From NCBI RefSeq assembly GCF_014529945.1, contig NZ_JACVFB010000003.1:806001-870000 (forward strand): a stretch of 64,000 nt of DNA. The letters are read 5' to 3'. Made by a program: the position numbers and the translations under genes. Source of the stretch: Chitinophaga varians (lineage in GTDB: Bacteria; Bacteroidota; Bacteroidia; Chitinophagales; Chitinophagaceae). The notes beneath the pieces are model-generated. The model was not told where the DNA came from. It ran no database searches and saw only the letters and a list, made by a program, of their open reading frames with translations. Position 1 is the stretch's first letter; every line of letters begins with the position of its first letter. This document shows positions 1-8,416 of the stretch, piece after piece.

Positions 1-1165
1 AGTTGAAGCCCAGTTTGCCGAGGTTCATAAACGGCGGGAACTTGTGGTTCAGCTTCTCGTTCAGCAGGTAATTGAGCTGTCGCTCTGCCAGCATCGACAA
101 GCGGGTGGTAGCGATCTTCAGCTTGTCCATCTCCAATGAGATATAATCGCCGTGGAAATTGCCGCCATGAAATACGTTTTCCAGTTCGTGGTCCACAACC
201 GGGTTATCGCTCACGGAATTGAGCTCGTGTATCACTACTTTCTCTGCCTGTATGAGGGTATCATACACAGGGCCCAGGATCTGGGGCACGCAACGCAGGG
301 AATAGTATTCCTGTACTTTATCTTTAAAGATCTCTTCTTCCAGTTCTTTGTAGAGATGGTCCGGACGGTGCCTTACCATGCGGCTGCCCTGTAATACTTC
401 CCGCATTTTGGCGGCCACGGTGTTCTGCCCTACGTGCATCTTTACGGCATTCAGTTCGGCCGACAGGTGGTCATCGAATGCTTCCACGATTTCGTTGATC
501 ATAGCGGAGAGGGTCACGGCCCATCCCAGCAGCTGTCTGGCCTGTATCAGGTTCACGAGGCCGGCGCCGGTCATCGCGGACGTACCGTTGATGATGGCCA
601 GTCCTTCGCGCACGTGAATACCGATGGGTTTTAATCCCAGGCGGGCGAATACTTCCGCCGTAGGTTGCATTTTATCTTCATACCATACTTCTCCTTCGCC
701 GATCAGTACCAGTGCCAGGTGAGCGAGCTGTACGAGGTCGCCGCTGGCGCCTACGCCACCGTGTTCAAACACGCAGGGATATACGTTTTTGTTGATCAGG
801 TCCTTCAGCAGGATGGTCACTTCCGGATGAATACCGGAATGGGCCTGCATAAAGCTGCTCAAACGGGCTATCATCAGCGCTTTGGTGATCACCGGAGAAA
901 GCGGCTTGCCCGCGCCGGTGCTGTGGCTGCGGATCAGGTTATATTGCAGCTGAAAGGTATCGCTGTCGCTGATACGGTATTGGGCCATCGGTCCAAAACC
1001 GGTGTTGATACCATAGATCAGCTTTTTGGCAGAAAATTTCTGCAGAAATAAAAAGCTGGCTTCCACCTGCTGTAATGCCGCTGCGTCCAGGCTCAGCTCT
1101 TCGCCGGCGTAAAGCACTCTGTACACCTCATCGAGGGTCAGCGACTTACTTCCTAATACAACCAT
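1..1165 (-). CDS. Aromatic amino acid ammonia-lyase, tyrosine ammonia-lyase-like (partial, 3' end outside window)
   Basis: Reading leftward from ATG at 1163-1165, the frame is open to the window edge, giving the first 388 or so residues of an MIO-type ammonia-lyase. The MIO-forming Ala-Ser-Gly is in GGVGASGDLVQLAHLAL, and the active-site Tyr lies in YGINTGFGP. The selectivity pair in NLIRSHSTG is Ser-His, as in histidine ammonia-lyases. The overall wording (HGGVGASGDLVQL, NFHGDYISLEMDKLK, AERQLNYLLN) nevertheless matches, from memory, the Flavobacterium johnsoniae enzyme characterised as a tyrosine ammonia-lyase of the flexirubin locus. I infer deamination of tyrosine to p-coumarate for flexirubin pigment; histidine deamination is the alternative. 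The genes that would settle this lie outside the window. Confidence 0.85.
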   Translation of the reverse strand, partial: MVVLGSKSLTLDEVYRVLYAGEELSLDAAALQQVEASFLFLQKFSAKKLIYGINTGFGPMAQYRISDSDTFQLQYNLIRSHSTGAGKPLSPVITKALMIARLSSFMQAHSGIHPEVTILLKDLINKNVYPCVFEHGGVGASGDLVQLAHLALVLIGEGEVWYEDKMQPTAEVFARLGLKPIGIHVREGLAIINGTSAMTGAGLVNLIQARQLLGWAVTLSAMINEIVEAFDDHLSAELNAVKMHVGQNTVAAKMREVLQGSRMVRHRPDHLYKELEEEIFKDKVQEYYSLRCVPQILGPVYDTLIQAEKVVIHELNSVSDNPVVDHELENVFHGGNFHGDYISLEMDKLKIATTRLSMLAERQLNYLLNEKLNHKFPPFMNLGKLGFN

Positions 1166-1205
1166 TTTATATTATATTATTTATTTATTTATGTGAAAAA
1201 GTGCT

Positions 1206-1236
1206 CAAAAATAGTACAAAGATGGATTTAATCAAA
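1206..1236 (-). promoter_or_regulatory. Bacteroidota-type promoter for the ammonia-lyase gene
   Basis: On the minus strand TTTG (1233-1236) is followed after 19 bases by TATTTTTG (1206-1213). This fits the Bacteroidota -33/-7 pattern TTTG-N19-21-TAnnTTTG exactly. It sits about 40 bases upstream of the ATG, with an AT-rich leader between. Confidence 0.65.
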
Positions 1237-1311
1237 TAAATCCACCCGGACATTCACGAATTACGGGTAAGTACGCATGCGGCAAATACTTGCTTTTGGG
1301 GATGGTAGGTT

Positions 1312-2604
1312 TTACTCTTCTTCAGTTTGCACAGGTGGTGTTACCAGTACCTTATCTATACGGTGAGCGTCCATATCCACAATTTCAAATTCAAAACCGC
1401 GCCATTGGAACTTCTCCCCTGTTTTGGGAATATGTTCCAGATGATGCAGGATAAATCCGGCTAACGTGTCAAAGTCCTGCTCAAATTCGGTCATCCAGTC
1501 TTCTTTATCAAATTCGGCCAGAAAATCATAGAATGGTATCTGCGCATCTACCAGCCAGGAGCCGTCATCACGGCGCACCATTTCATAATCGTCCACCTCT
1601 TCTGTTTCCGGCATGTCGCCCACAATCGCTTCGAGAATATCGTTGAGCGTGATCATACCCAGAAACGTGCCATATTCGTCCACGATGAAAGCGGCGTGCA
1701 CGTGTGTTTCCTTAAACTTCTCGAGCACCTGGTAGGCGGTGTTGTTTTCCGGCACAAACAGCGGCTTGCGGATAATCTGCGCCAGTGGCGTGGATTTGCC
1801 GGTTACGGCGTACAGGTCTTTGATAGACACAATGCCTTTGATACTATCTATCTGCCCTTCGCATACCGGGTATACGTTGTGCAGGCTTTCGTGGATCTTC
1901 TGCTGATAGGCTGCCGGCGTTTCATTGATATCGAGCCAGGTGATGTCGTTACGGTAAGTCATGAGAGAGGTGATGTTACGGTCACCCAGGTGAAATACCC
2001 TTTCAATGATTTCCTGCTCTGTTTCTTCAATAGCTCCGGAAGTAGTGCCTTCGCTGATGATGGCTTTGATTTCTTCTTCTGTCACCTGCGCTCCTTCGGG
2101 ATGCAGGTTAAATATTTTTACCAACACGTTGGTGGTGGAAGTTAACAACCAGATAAAAGGAAAGGTAAGCCAGGAAACGACCTGCATAGGGCTGGCCATT
2201 CTTTTGGCGATACCTTCAGGGCGGGCGGCGCCCAGCCTTTTAGGTACCAGTTCTCCCAGTACCAGTAAAAAATAAGTAATGACAATTACGACGATAATGG
2301 TGGAAAGAACGCCGCTATAGCCGGCTACCGTGGGATACTGGCTGAGCCAGGCCATTACCTCGTTTCTGATGGTACCTCCGGAATACATCCCGATGAGGAT
2401 ACCAATAAGTGTGAGACCGATTTGAACGGTAGAAAGAAATGTGTCCGGATTGTTGGCCAGCTTCAGTGCTGCCTTTGCTTTTTCATCCCCTTTATTGGCT
2501 TGCTGTTCCAGTCGGCTCTTGCGGGCCGAGACCAACGCCGTCTCCGACATTGCGAAAATGCCGTTGACTAAAATAAGGATGAGGATAATGACGACGACTT
2601 CCAT
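1312..2604 (-). CDS. CNNM/HlyC-CorC family membrane protein (DUF21 plus CBS pair)
   Basis: A 430-residue protein with the family order: a DUF21 transmembrane domain (about residues 1-190, opening MEVVVIILILILVNGIFAMSE), two CBS domains (about 205-330, with FIVDEYGTFLGMITLNDILE) and a C-terminal CorC_HlyC transporter-associated domain (about 345-420). Often annotated as hemolysin, this family is linked to Mg/Co efflux or magnesium homeostasis in the inner membrane. It is the last gene of a five-gene leftward operon and follows a ZIP transporter by 24 bases, which fits a divalent-metal theme. The transported ion cannot be read from the sequence. Confidence 0.9.
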   Translation of the reverse strand: MEVVVIILILILVNGIFAMSETALVSARKSRLEQQANKGDEKAKAALKLANNPDTFLSTVQIGLTLIGILIGMYSGGTIRNEVMAWLSQYPTVAGYSGVLSTIIVVIVITYFLLVLGELVPKRLGAARPEGIAKRMASPMQVVSWLTFPFIWLLTSTTNVLVKIFNLHPEGAQVTEEEIKAIISEGTTSGAIEETEQEIIERVFHLGDRNITSLMTYRNDITWLDINETPAAYQQKIHESLHNVYPVCEGQIDSIKGIVSIKDLYAVTGKSTPLAQIIRKPLFVPENNTAYQVLEKFKETHVHAAFIVDEYGTFLGMITLNDILEAIVGDMPETEEVDDYEMVRRDDGSWLVDAQIPFYDFLAEFDKEDWMTEFEQDFDTLAGFILHHLEHIPKTGEKFQWRGFEFEIVDMDAHRIDKVLVTPPVQTEEE

Positions 2605-2628
2605 GATTTAAAGTCTAAAAATAAAAAA

Positions 2629-3360
2629 TTATTCAAATATTAAAGTAAGAAATGCCAGTACCAACCCTGTTGCGATGGCCAGCACTTTTTTGCTGCTTAA
2701 TTCGTGATGTTTGGTACCACTTTCATAAAAAATGGTCGTGGAAATGTGCAGGAATGCCCCTATCACCAATGCTACCACGTACAATAAATAATGTGATACG
2801 ATATCGAAGCGGTTGCCCATCCACCAGGCCAGTATGGCCGCTGCCGGCGTTACCACGGCAAAAGCCGTCAGTATCTGCCAGAGTTGTGTTTTGGATTTAT
2901 GGGCATGGATCATTACCGTGATCAGGGTCAGTGCTTCCGGCACCTTGTGTGCCGCCACGCCCATCATCAGTGAAGGCAACGCCGACTGGTCTTCGTACTT
3001 AAATCCCAGCGGGATACCTTCCATGAAGGCGTGAATGGACAAGCCCAGCAACAGCGGCGTAACGGCGATATGATGATGGTTTTCACCCGGTAAATGGGTG
3101 TGGCCATGCTCCATGCCGTGTGACAGCTGCTGCAGAAATACCTGTAGGAAAAAGCCCAGCACAATGTAGATGCCTGCGCTATGGCCCAGTTCATGGTACA
3201 CTTCCGGCAGCAGGTGCATGATCGTCACCCCAAACAGGAAAGCGCCGGTAAAAGCCAGCAGATAAATCGTAAAATTTGCATTGATACGCCTGATCGTCAT
3301 GGGGATAACCCCACCGGCGAGCGTAGCCAACAGTATAAGTATCAGATATGTCCAGTTCAT
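2629..3360 (-). CDS. ZIP family divalent metal transporter
   Basis: A 243-residue polytopic membrane protein. It has a His-rich cytoplasmic loop (HGMEHGHTHL near residue 81, then HHH at 95-97) and the two ZIP metal-binding helices, HAFMEGIPLGF (His110, Glu114) and HKVPEALTL (His138, Glu142). Zinc or a similar divalent metal is the likely substrate, imported into the cytoplasm. Its start overlaps the stop of the PAP2 gene by four bases (ATGA), indicating translational coupling. Substrate choice between Zn, Fe and Mn is not resolved. Confidence 0.9.
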   Translation of the reverse strand: MNWTYLILILLATLAGGVIPMTIRRINANFTIYLLAFTGAFLFGVTIMHLLPEVYHELGHSAGIYIVLGFFLQVFLQQLSHGMEHGHTHLPGENHHHIAVTPLLLGLSIHAFMEGIPLGFKYEDQSALPSLMMGVAAHKVPEALTLITVMIHAHKSKTQLWQILTAFAVVTPAAAILAWWMGNRFDIVSHYLLYVVALVIGAFLHISTTIFYESGTKHHELSSKKVLAIATGLVLAFLTLIFE

Positions 3361-3935
3361 GATGTTTGTTCAGGCTCCAGTCTTATGCGGCGCTGGAAAA
3401 AACTACCGCTCAGCAGCCCGATCAGGCCACCCAGTACAGCACCACCCAGCACGTCCAGTGGATAATGCACCCCTACATATATCTGTGCGTAGCCGATAAC
3501 AGCCGCCCACAGGAAAAACAACAGGGCGTACCGGCCCAAAGCTGATTTTAAAGTTAAGAAACAAAACGTCGCCAGCGCAAAATGGTTCGCGGCGTGGTTA
3601 GAGGTAAAACTGCCGCTCATAGGGCAATACACTACCAGTACCCGCGCATAGTGCGACACGATCGGGTCGCGGCAGGGCCTGAGACGGCCAAAGGCCTCTT
3701 TAATATATAGGCTGCTCTGATCTGCCAGTCCAAATACCAGCAGAAAAAAAACAATCCAGAAAAAGCCTCTCCAGCCGTAATTGATGGTGACGAACAATGC
3801 CAGGAACAGGTACAGCGGCGCCCATACATATGGCTCCCGCACAAAAGGCAGGACCACATCCAATACAGCATTATGCCATTGCGCGTTAATATGTAGAAAT
3901 AAGCGCAGGTCCTGTTTCAGGATACTTTCAAGCAT
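3357..3935 (-). CDS. PAP2-type membrane phosphatase
   Basis: A 192-residue, multi-helix PAP2/type 2 phosphatidic acid phosphatase. Motif 1 is KEAFGRLRP (Lys79 to Pro87). Motif 2 is GSFTSNH with His114 in place of the usual PSGH. Motif 3 is AQIYVGVHYPLD with His157 and Asp161. The Ser-Arg that normally opens motif 3 reads Ala-Gln, so one phosphate-contacting Arg is absent. The family removes phosphate from lipid phosphates such as undecaprenyl diphosphate, phosphatidate or lipid A. Two bases separate it from the upstream methyltransferase gene and it overlaps the ZIP gene, so it is part of the operon. Confidence 0.85.
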   Translation of the reverse strand: MLESILKQDLRLFLHINAQWHNAVLDVVLPFVREPYVWAPLYLFLALFVTINYGWRGFFWIVFFLLVFGLADQSSLYIKEAFGRLRPCRDPIVSHYARVLVVYCPMSGSFTSNHAANHFALATFCFLTLKSALGRYALLFFLWAAVIGYAQIYVGVHYPLDVLGGAVLGGLIGLLSGSFFQRRIRLEPEQTS

Positions 3936-3937
3936 GG

Positions 3938-4690
3938 CTAAGGTTTTTGAGCAATGAGGACCATACGCGGCGAACGCTGTTCGTCATAGCTGTTAAAATG
4001 ATAGTCCCCGAATATTTCAGTGATCACCAGGCCCTGTTTGGCGAACATCCGCTCAAAATCCGCGCGGGAGAAAGCGTTGACGCTCTCCGCGAAAGTGGCC
4101 CTTCTCATGAGGTTTTTATCGAGAATATTGATTTTTTTGAGGAATTTATGATTTTTCACTTCCCGCTGAATGTCGAACACCACGTTATCTTTCTCCTTTA
4201 CCTCATCGTACACCAGGTGTTTTTCCACATAGGAACTGTTGAGATAGTCCAGCACCAGTTTCCCTCCGGGCCGGAGCGCGTTGGTCAGGGTACGCAGCGC
4301 ATTGTCATTATCACGCTGTGATTCGAAATAACCGAAGCTGGTGAAGAAATTAAACACGACATCGAAGTAGTTGACGCGGAAAGGCAACCGCATATCATGC
4401 TGAAAAAAGCTCAGGTGGTCATTTTCCAGCTTTTTGGCGACATTGATGCTTTCTATGGAGAGATCTATACCAGTTACTTCATACCCCTTGTCTGCCAGGT
4501 ACTTGGCATGACGTCCCCTTCCGCAGGCCACGTCCAGCATGGATGCATGAGCGGGTGGCTGCAGGTATGCCAGCAGTTTATCAATAAATGCGGCAGCCTC
4601 CTGCTCGTCACGGTTGTTGTAGAGCAGATGGTAGTAGGGGGAATTGAACCAATCTTTAAACCAGCTTTTGTCTATATCTATATCCATCAT
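3938..4690 (-). CDS. Class I SAM-dependent methyltransferase
   Basis: A 250-residue Rossmann methyltransferase. Motif I is MLDVACGRGRHAKYLADKGY (about residues 50-70), followed by the acidic GIDLS that binds the ribose, and a post-I FFQHDMRLPF motif. There is no signal peptide, so it is cytosolic. The substrate is not recognisable; small molecules or lipids are as likely as proteins. Tandem ATG codons (4690 and 4687) give two possible starts. It lies 26 bases after the LTA-synthase-like gene and two before the PAP2 phosphatase, which suggests an envelope-lipid role, but that is inference from context only. Confidence 0.8.
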   Translation of the reverse strand: MMDIDIDKSWFKDWFNSPYYHLLYNNRDEQEAAAFIDKLLAYLQPPAHASMLDVACGRGRHAKYLADKGYEVTGIDLSIESINVAKKLENDHLSFFQHDMRLPFRVNYFDVVFNFFTSFGYFESQRDNDNALRTLTNALRPGGKLVLDYLNSSYVEKHLVYDEVKEKDNVVFDIQREVKNHKFLKKINILDKNLMRRATFAESVNAFSRADFERMFAKQGLVITEIFGDYHFNSYDEQRSPRMVLIAQKP

Positions 4691-4716
4691 GATGCAATCA
4701 TGCCCAAAGGCAAATA

Positions 4717-6732
4717 TTACTTTTTGTTATTAAACATCAAATATCGCGTGCTTTCGAAGAAGCCTCGTGTTAAATTATCCAAATTTTTTGCCGTGTCTGG
4801 CTGTTGAGCCTGTATATTTTTCAGCGGATCGCCTTTCAGGTCGTACAGCGCTGTGGCATTGGTGGCCATGTTCACCTCGCTGAGGTATTGGTTTCCAATG
4901 AGTGCGTAGTATGGCTGCTGATTGCGGGCGTAGCTGATAAATACATATTTGCTGGTACGGGTACTGTCAAACAGGTTGGTGCCCAGGGTATAGTTTTTAT
5001 ACGGCAGGCCTACCATGCTGGCCATGGTGGGATAAACGTCCAGCAGGCTGCCGGGCGTGTTGATCACCTGTGGCTGCACATGGCCGGGGCCGTACATAAA
5101 CGCGGTCACATGTACGCCACCGGTACCCATTTCATACTCCGGCATGGGCATAAAGGAGTATGGATTGAGGATACAGTTATGGTCGCCGAAGAACATAAAG
5201 ACGGTATTGTTGAGGTACCCGTCTTTACGGGCCACGTCGATGAGATGGCCTACGTTGTAATCTTCATACCGCAGGGCGTTAAACTGATCGAGCGACACAA
5301 ATCCGGATTTTTTGAATTTCGCCATGTCGATGTCTTTCTCGGTCAGCTTTTTAAAGTCGCCCGCCCCGCTGGTAGTGGTATACGGCGGGTGGTTGTCTGC
5401 CAGCTGCAGGAAAGCCACGAACGGCTTTTTCTGATCGTTGTTGGCTTTGAATATCTCGCTCGCCTCGGTGATCAGGTCATAATCGGAGATACCCCATACG
5501 TCTGCTTTGCCGGACTTGTACATGCCTTCCTCATGAATACTGATGCCCTCCACATTGTTGGTGAATACCGCGCGGATATTGGCCCAGTTGGTGTTGCCAC
5601 CGAGGAGGTACAGTTTTTCGTAACCTTTGAACTGGTCCATGACGATACGCTGGTCCAGCATTTTAGGGTGGCGGCTGGCTGTTTTCACGGTGGTGATGTC
5701 CGGCAGACCGGTGGTAACGCCGAAAACAGTTTTCGCTGTGCTGATGGCCGGCACGTAGAAATTTTTGAAGAGGATGCCACTGTCGGCCAGCCGTTGCATA
5801 TTGGGCGTGGCCTGCATAGGATTGCCGTACATGCTGGTAGGCGCGGCGCCGGTGGATTCCAGCATCACCAGCACTACGTTGAGCTTAGGTTTGGTGGAAT
5901 CGCCGTGAACAGTGCGTACATACTCCAGTTTCTCAGCATCCGCCTTGTCTACTTTGAGGTAGTCGGCGATATACGGATAATATTTTTTGGTAAGATTAAT
6001 ATCATAGGTATCTCCTTCCACAGAGAAATTGGAGGCAAAATACAGGATGGGGTTAAGTCCCAGGCTGGTGACGCCGTTGTCGCGGGTGAACATGGCCTGG
6101 CTCCAGCGCAGCGGGAAATAGGCAAAGTTGCCATAGATACCGGCAGCGATGAGCAGGGTGAGCGCCGTTACATAACCGGTAAAGGGCCAGTTGCGCAGGT
6201 ATACCGACGGCTGGGCCGCAAAACGGTTCCAGGTGCGCCGTTGCAGGCGGAAGACGAGGAACAGGAAAACGAAGATGCCGAGGAAGCCCCGTACCACCGG
6301 ATAACTCTGCCATACCATCCGGGCATTGTCGGCCCGCTCCCCTTTAGCGAGGAAACGCATGATGGACGGGTCCAGCCGCATGCCGAGGTAGTCATAATGT
6401 CCCAGATCGAGGATATATAATAAGGTAAGGGCGGTAAAGACGATGAAGAGGTAAATGGCCACGGCTTTGCGTATAACCTTCGACGTAAAGAGGCCGTTAC
6501 GGGCGATGACAGCTGTCAGCGCCACCGGCACCACCAGTATGAGCGCCAGCCGGAGGTCGAACTTGGTGCCCAGATACCACGCTTTGGCTATCGCACTGCT
6601 GCTGGTGATGGTGGTTTTAAAGAAGAACAGGTAAAAAATGAGCCTGAACAACACCATCAACAGGAAGAGATAGAGCGTTTGAACAAGCACATAACGAATA
6701 TACCGGGGTATATTCTTCCAAAAGTATTGCAT
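4717..6732 (-). CDS. LTA synthase family sulfatase-fold membrane protein
   Basis: A 671-residue protein with five predicted N-terminal transmembrane helices (to about residue 200) and a periplasmic sulfatase/alkaline-phosphatase-fold domain. Visible catalytic elements are VLVMLESTG (Glu292), the putative Thr nucleophile in AISTAKTVFG (residues 330-338) and a metal-binding FGDHN near the C terminus. These are the elements of LtaS/OpgB-type phosphoglycerol or phosphoethanolamine transferases, not formylglycine sulfatases. In a Gram-negative cell the acceptor may be a glycan or lipid A. I chose ATG 6732 because an in-frame ATG at 6813 lies upstream of a TATATTTG promoter box. It is the first gene of the operon. 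Confidence 0.85.
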   Translation of the reverse strand: MQYFWKNIPRYIRYVLVQTLYLFLLMVLFRLIFYLFFFKTTITSSSAIAKAWYLGTKFDLRLALILVVPVALTAVIARNGLFTSKVIRKAVAIYLFIVFTALTLLYILDLGHYDYLGMRLDPSIMRFLAKGERADNARMVWQSYPVVRGFLGIFVFLFLVFRLQRRTWNRFAAQPSVYLRNWPFTGYVTALTLLIAAGIYGNFAYFPLRWSQAMFTRDNGVTSLGLNPILYFASNFSVEGDTYDINLTKKYYPYIADYLKVDKADAEKLEYVRTVHGDSTKPKLNVVLVMLESTGAAPTSMYGNPMQATPNMQRLADSGILFKNFYVPAISTAKTVFGVTTGLPDITTVKTASRHPKMLDQRIVMDQFKGYEKLYLLGGNTNWANIRAVFTNNVEGISIHEEGMYKSGKADVWGISDYDLITEASEIFKANNDQKKPFVAFLQLADNHPPYTTTSGAGDFKKLTEKDIDMAKFKKSGFVSLDQFNALRYEDYNVGHLIDVARKDGYLNNTVFMFFGDHNCILNPYSFMPMPEYEMGTGGVHVTAFMYGPGHVQPQVINTPGSLLDVYPTMASMVGLPYKNYTLGTNLFDSTRTSKYVFISYARNQQPYYALIGNQYLSEVNMATNATALYDLKGDPLKNIQAQQPDTAKNLDNLTRGFFESTRYLMFNNKK

Positions 6733-6766
6733 GCAACGTATAGCTGTTTTTTTAAAAGCGTAGCTG

Positions 6767-6774
6767 CAAATATA
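6767..6774 (-). promoter_or_regulatory. Promoter -7 box of the LTA-synthase-like operon
   Basis: TATATTTG followed by C on the minus strand, a full match to TAnnTTTG, 35 bases upstream of the chosen ATG at 6732. No clear TTTG is found at the -33 position. Confidence 0.5.
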
Positions 6775-6858
6775 ATGAAAACTGAATGGGGAAAATGGTC
6801 GATCTGTCGGCAAGACGCCTCATCTTTTCATAATTAGGAAATCTGGAACGGTTTTTTT

Positions 6859-6866
6859 TATATTTG
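6859..6866 (+). promoter_or_regulatory. Promoter -7 box of glmM
   Basis: TATATTTG then CC on the plus strand, a full match to TAnnTTTG, 23 bases before the GTG start of glmM. It is back to back with the oppositely directed box at 6767-6774; the -33 element is weak. Confidence 0.5.
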
Positions 6867-6889
6867 CCTTCCTTAAAAAATTGAATCTC

Positions 6890-8269
6890 GTGGCACTGAT
6901 CAAATCAATATCCGGTATTCGCGGAACCATAGGCGGCAAGCCCGGTGAAGGACTCTCTCCGTTGGATGTGGTAAAATTCACCGCAGCTTACGGTACCTGG
7001 CTCTCCCGCCAGACCGACAACCGCAAAGTGGTAATAGGCCGTGATGGCCGTATTTCCGGCGAAATGGTGAAAAACCTGGTAGTATCCACGCTCAACGGCC
7101 TGGGAATCGATGTAGTTGATCTGGGTCTGTCTACTACGCCAACAGTAGAAATTGCTGTAAAAATGGAAAATGCTGCCGGTGGTATCATTCTTACTGCCAG
7201 CCATAATCCAAAAGAATGGAACGCCCTGAAACTGCTGAATGCAGAAGGGGAGTTCATTTCCGGCGAAGACGGCGCAACACTGCTCGACATTGCAGAACGG
7301 GAAGACTTCACCTTTGTGGATGTGAACAAACTGGGTTCCTACACACAGGATGATTCTTACCTGCAAAAACATGTAGACCTTATAGTGAACTATCCTTTGG
7401 TGGATGTGGCTGCTATCAGGGAGCGTAATTTTAAAGTGGTGGTAGACGCAGTTAACTCTACCGGCGCGCTGTTCGTTCCCCCGTTGCTGAAAGCACTGGG
7501 CGTAAACGAAGTGGAAGTGCTGTTTCCGGAAGTGACCGGCAAATTCGCCCACAATCCGGAACCGCTGGCAGAAAACCTGACCGCGCTGTCCAACGAAGTG
7601 AATAAATCCAATGCTGACCTGGGCATCGCGGTAGATCCGGACGTAGACCGTCTCTGCTTCGTTTGTGAAGATGGCAGCATGTTCGGGGAAGAATATACGC
7701 TGGTAGCGGTGGCTGACTACGTGCTCAGCAAACGCCCGGGCAATACCGTTTCCAACATGTCTTCCACGCAGGCGTTGAAAGATGTGACACTGAAAAACGG
7801 CGGCCAGTATACCCCTTCTGCCGTAGGCGAAGTGAACGTGGTAAGAAAAATGAAAGAAACCAACGCTGTTATCGGCGGTGAAGGTAACGGCGGTATCATT
7901 GTGCCGGACCTGCACTACGGCCGCGATGCGCTGATCGGTATCGGTCTTTTCCTGACCCATCTCGCCAACAGCAAAAAAAGCATCAAAGCCCTGCGTAATA
8001 GCTACCCGGATTATTTCATCTCCAAAAATAAAATCGAGCTGGACAAAGGCGTAGATGTAAAAACCATCTTCGAAAAAATCAAAGGCAAATACAAAAATCA
8101 ACCGTTAAATACGGAAGATGGCCTGAAAATAGAATTCGACAAAGACTGGGTACACCTGCGCACCTCCAATACAGAACCCATTATCCGTATCTATGCGGAG
8201 AGCCAGAATGAGACAACGGCCGACAACATCGCCAAAAGGATCATGCAGGACATCAAAGAATTTATGTAG
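6890..8269 (+). CDS. glmM: Phosphoglucosamine mutase (phosphohexomutase)
   Basis: A 459-residue alpha-D-phosphohexomutase. The phosphoserine loop is LTASHNP (Ser104), the metal-binding loop is DPDVDRL, the sugar-binding loop is GGEGNGG, and the phosphate-binding loop RTSNTEPIIRIYAES is near the C terminus. It should convert glucosamine 6-phosphate to the 1-phosphate for UDP-GlcNAc, hence peptidoglycan and LPS; some Bacteroidota members of this group could also take glucose or mannose phosphates. The start is GTG at 6890, which gives the family N terminus ALIKSISGIRGTIGG; a TTG nine bases upstream is possible but less likely. It converges on the cysteine desulfurase gene. Confidence 0.88.
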   Translation: MALIKSISGIRGTIGGKPGEGLSPLDVVKFTAAYGTWLSRQTDNRKVVIGRDGRISGEMVKNLVVSTLNGLGIDVVDLGLSTTPTVEIAVKMENAAGGIILTASHNPKEWNALKLLNAEGEFISGEDGATLLDIAEREDFTFVDVNKLGSYTQDDSYLQKHVDLIVNYPLVDVAAIRERNFKVVVDAVNSTGALFVPPLLKALGVNEVEVLFPEVTGKFAHNPEPLAENLTALSNEVNKSNADLGIAVDPDVDRLCFVCEDGSMFGEEYTLVAVADYVLSKRPGNTVSNMSSTQALKDVTLKNGGQYTPSAVGEVNVVRKMKETNAVIGGEGNGGIIVPDLHYGRDALIGIGLFLTHLANSKKSIKALRNSYPDYFISKNKIELDKGVDVKTIFEKIKGKYKNQPLNTEDGLKIEFDKDWVHLRTSNTEPIIRIYAESQNETTADNIAKRIMQDIKEFM

Positions 8270-8276
8270 AATTTCT

Positions 8277-8416
8277 GGATTTAGGGATTTCCTGATTTAC
8301 GAATTTCTTGATTTACGAATTTCTTGATTTCGCGGATAAAAAAAGAAGACCGAAGCGACTTACTCGCCTCGGTCTTTTTTTTCGCGAAATTCGTAAATCA
8401 GGAAATCCCTAAATCC
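8277..8416. repeat. AT-rich palindrome with tandem 16-base units around a terminator
   Basis: The left arm (GGATTTAGGGATTTCC then TGATTTACGAATTTC) is matched by the reverse complement of the right arm beside the desulfurase stop codon. The left arm also carries extra tandem copies of GATTTACGAATTTCTT. A terminator hairpin is centred inside. Similar palindromes lie at 9614-9796, 24959-25100 and 28223-28311. Confidence 0.75.
8347..8381. terminator. Bidirectional intrinsic terminator between glmM and the desulfurase gene
   Basis: A 12-base stem (AGACCGAAGCGA at 8347-8358 against TCGCCTCGGTCT at 8364-8375), five-base loop, and T runs on both strands. The single A-C mismatch on the plus strand becomes a G-T wobble on the minus strand, so both convergent genes could use it. 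Confidence 0.8.

Noticed and set aside
1..1165. Plain histidine ammonia-lyase (hutH) call
   Set aside because: Overall sequence wording fits the flexirubin-type tyrosine lyase better, and no other hut gene is visible; histidine activity is not excluded.
4804..6420. Long plus-strand open frame of 538 codons opposite the LTA-synthase-like gene
   Set aside because: It lies wholly antisense to a clear gene, has no recognisable domain and low-complexity His/Gly/Val composition typical of a shadow frame in GC-rich coding DNA.
6905..8101. Minus-strand open frame of 398 codons opposite glmM
   Set aside because: Antisense to a well supported gene; Phe/His-rich composition and no family resemblance.
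8290..8335. Tandem GATTTACGAATTTCTT copies as a possible CRISPR array
   Set aside because: Units are directly adjacent with no spacers and only about two or three copies; it is a simple repeat in a palindrome arm, and no cas genes are present.
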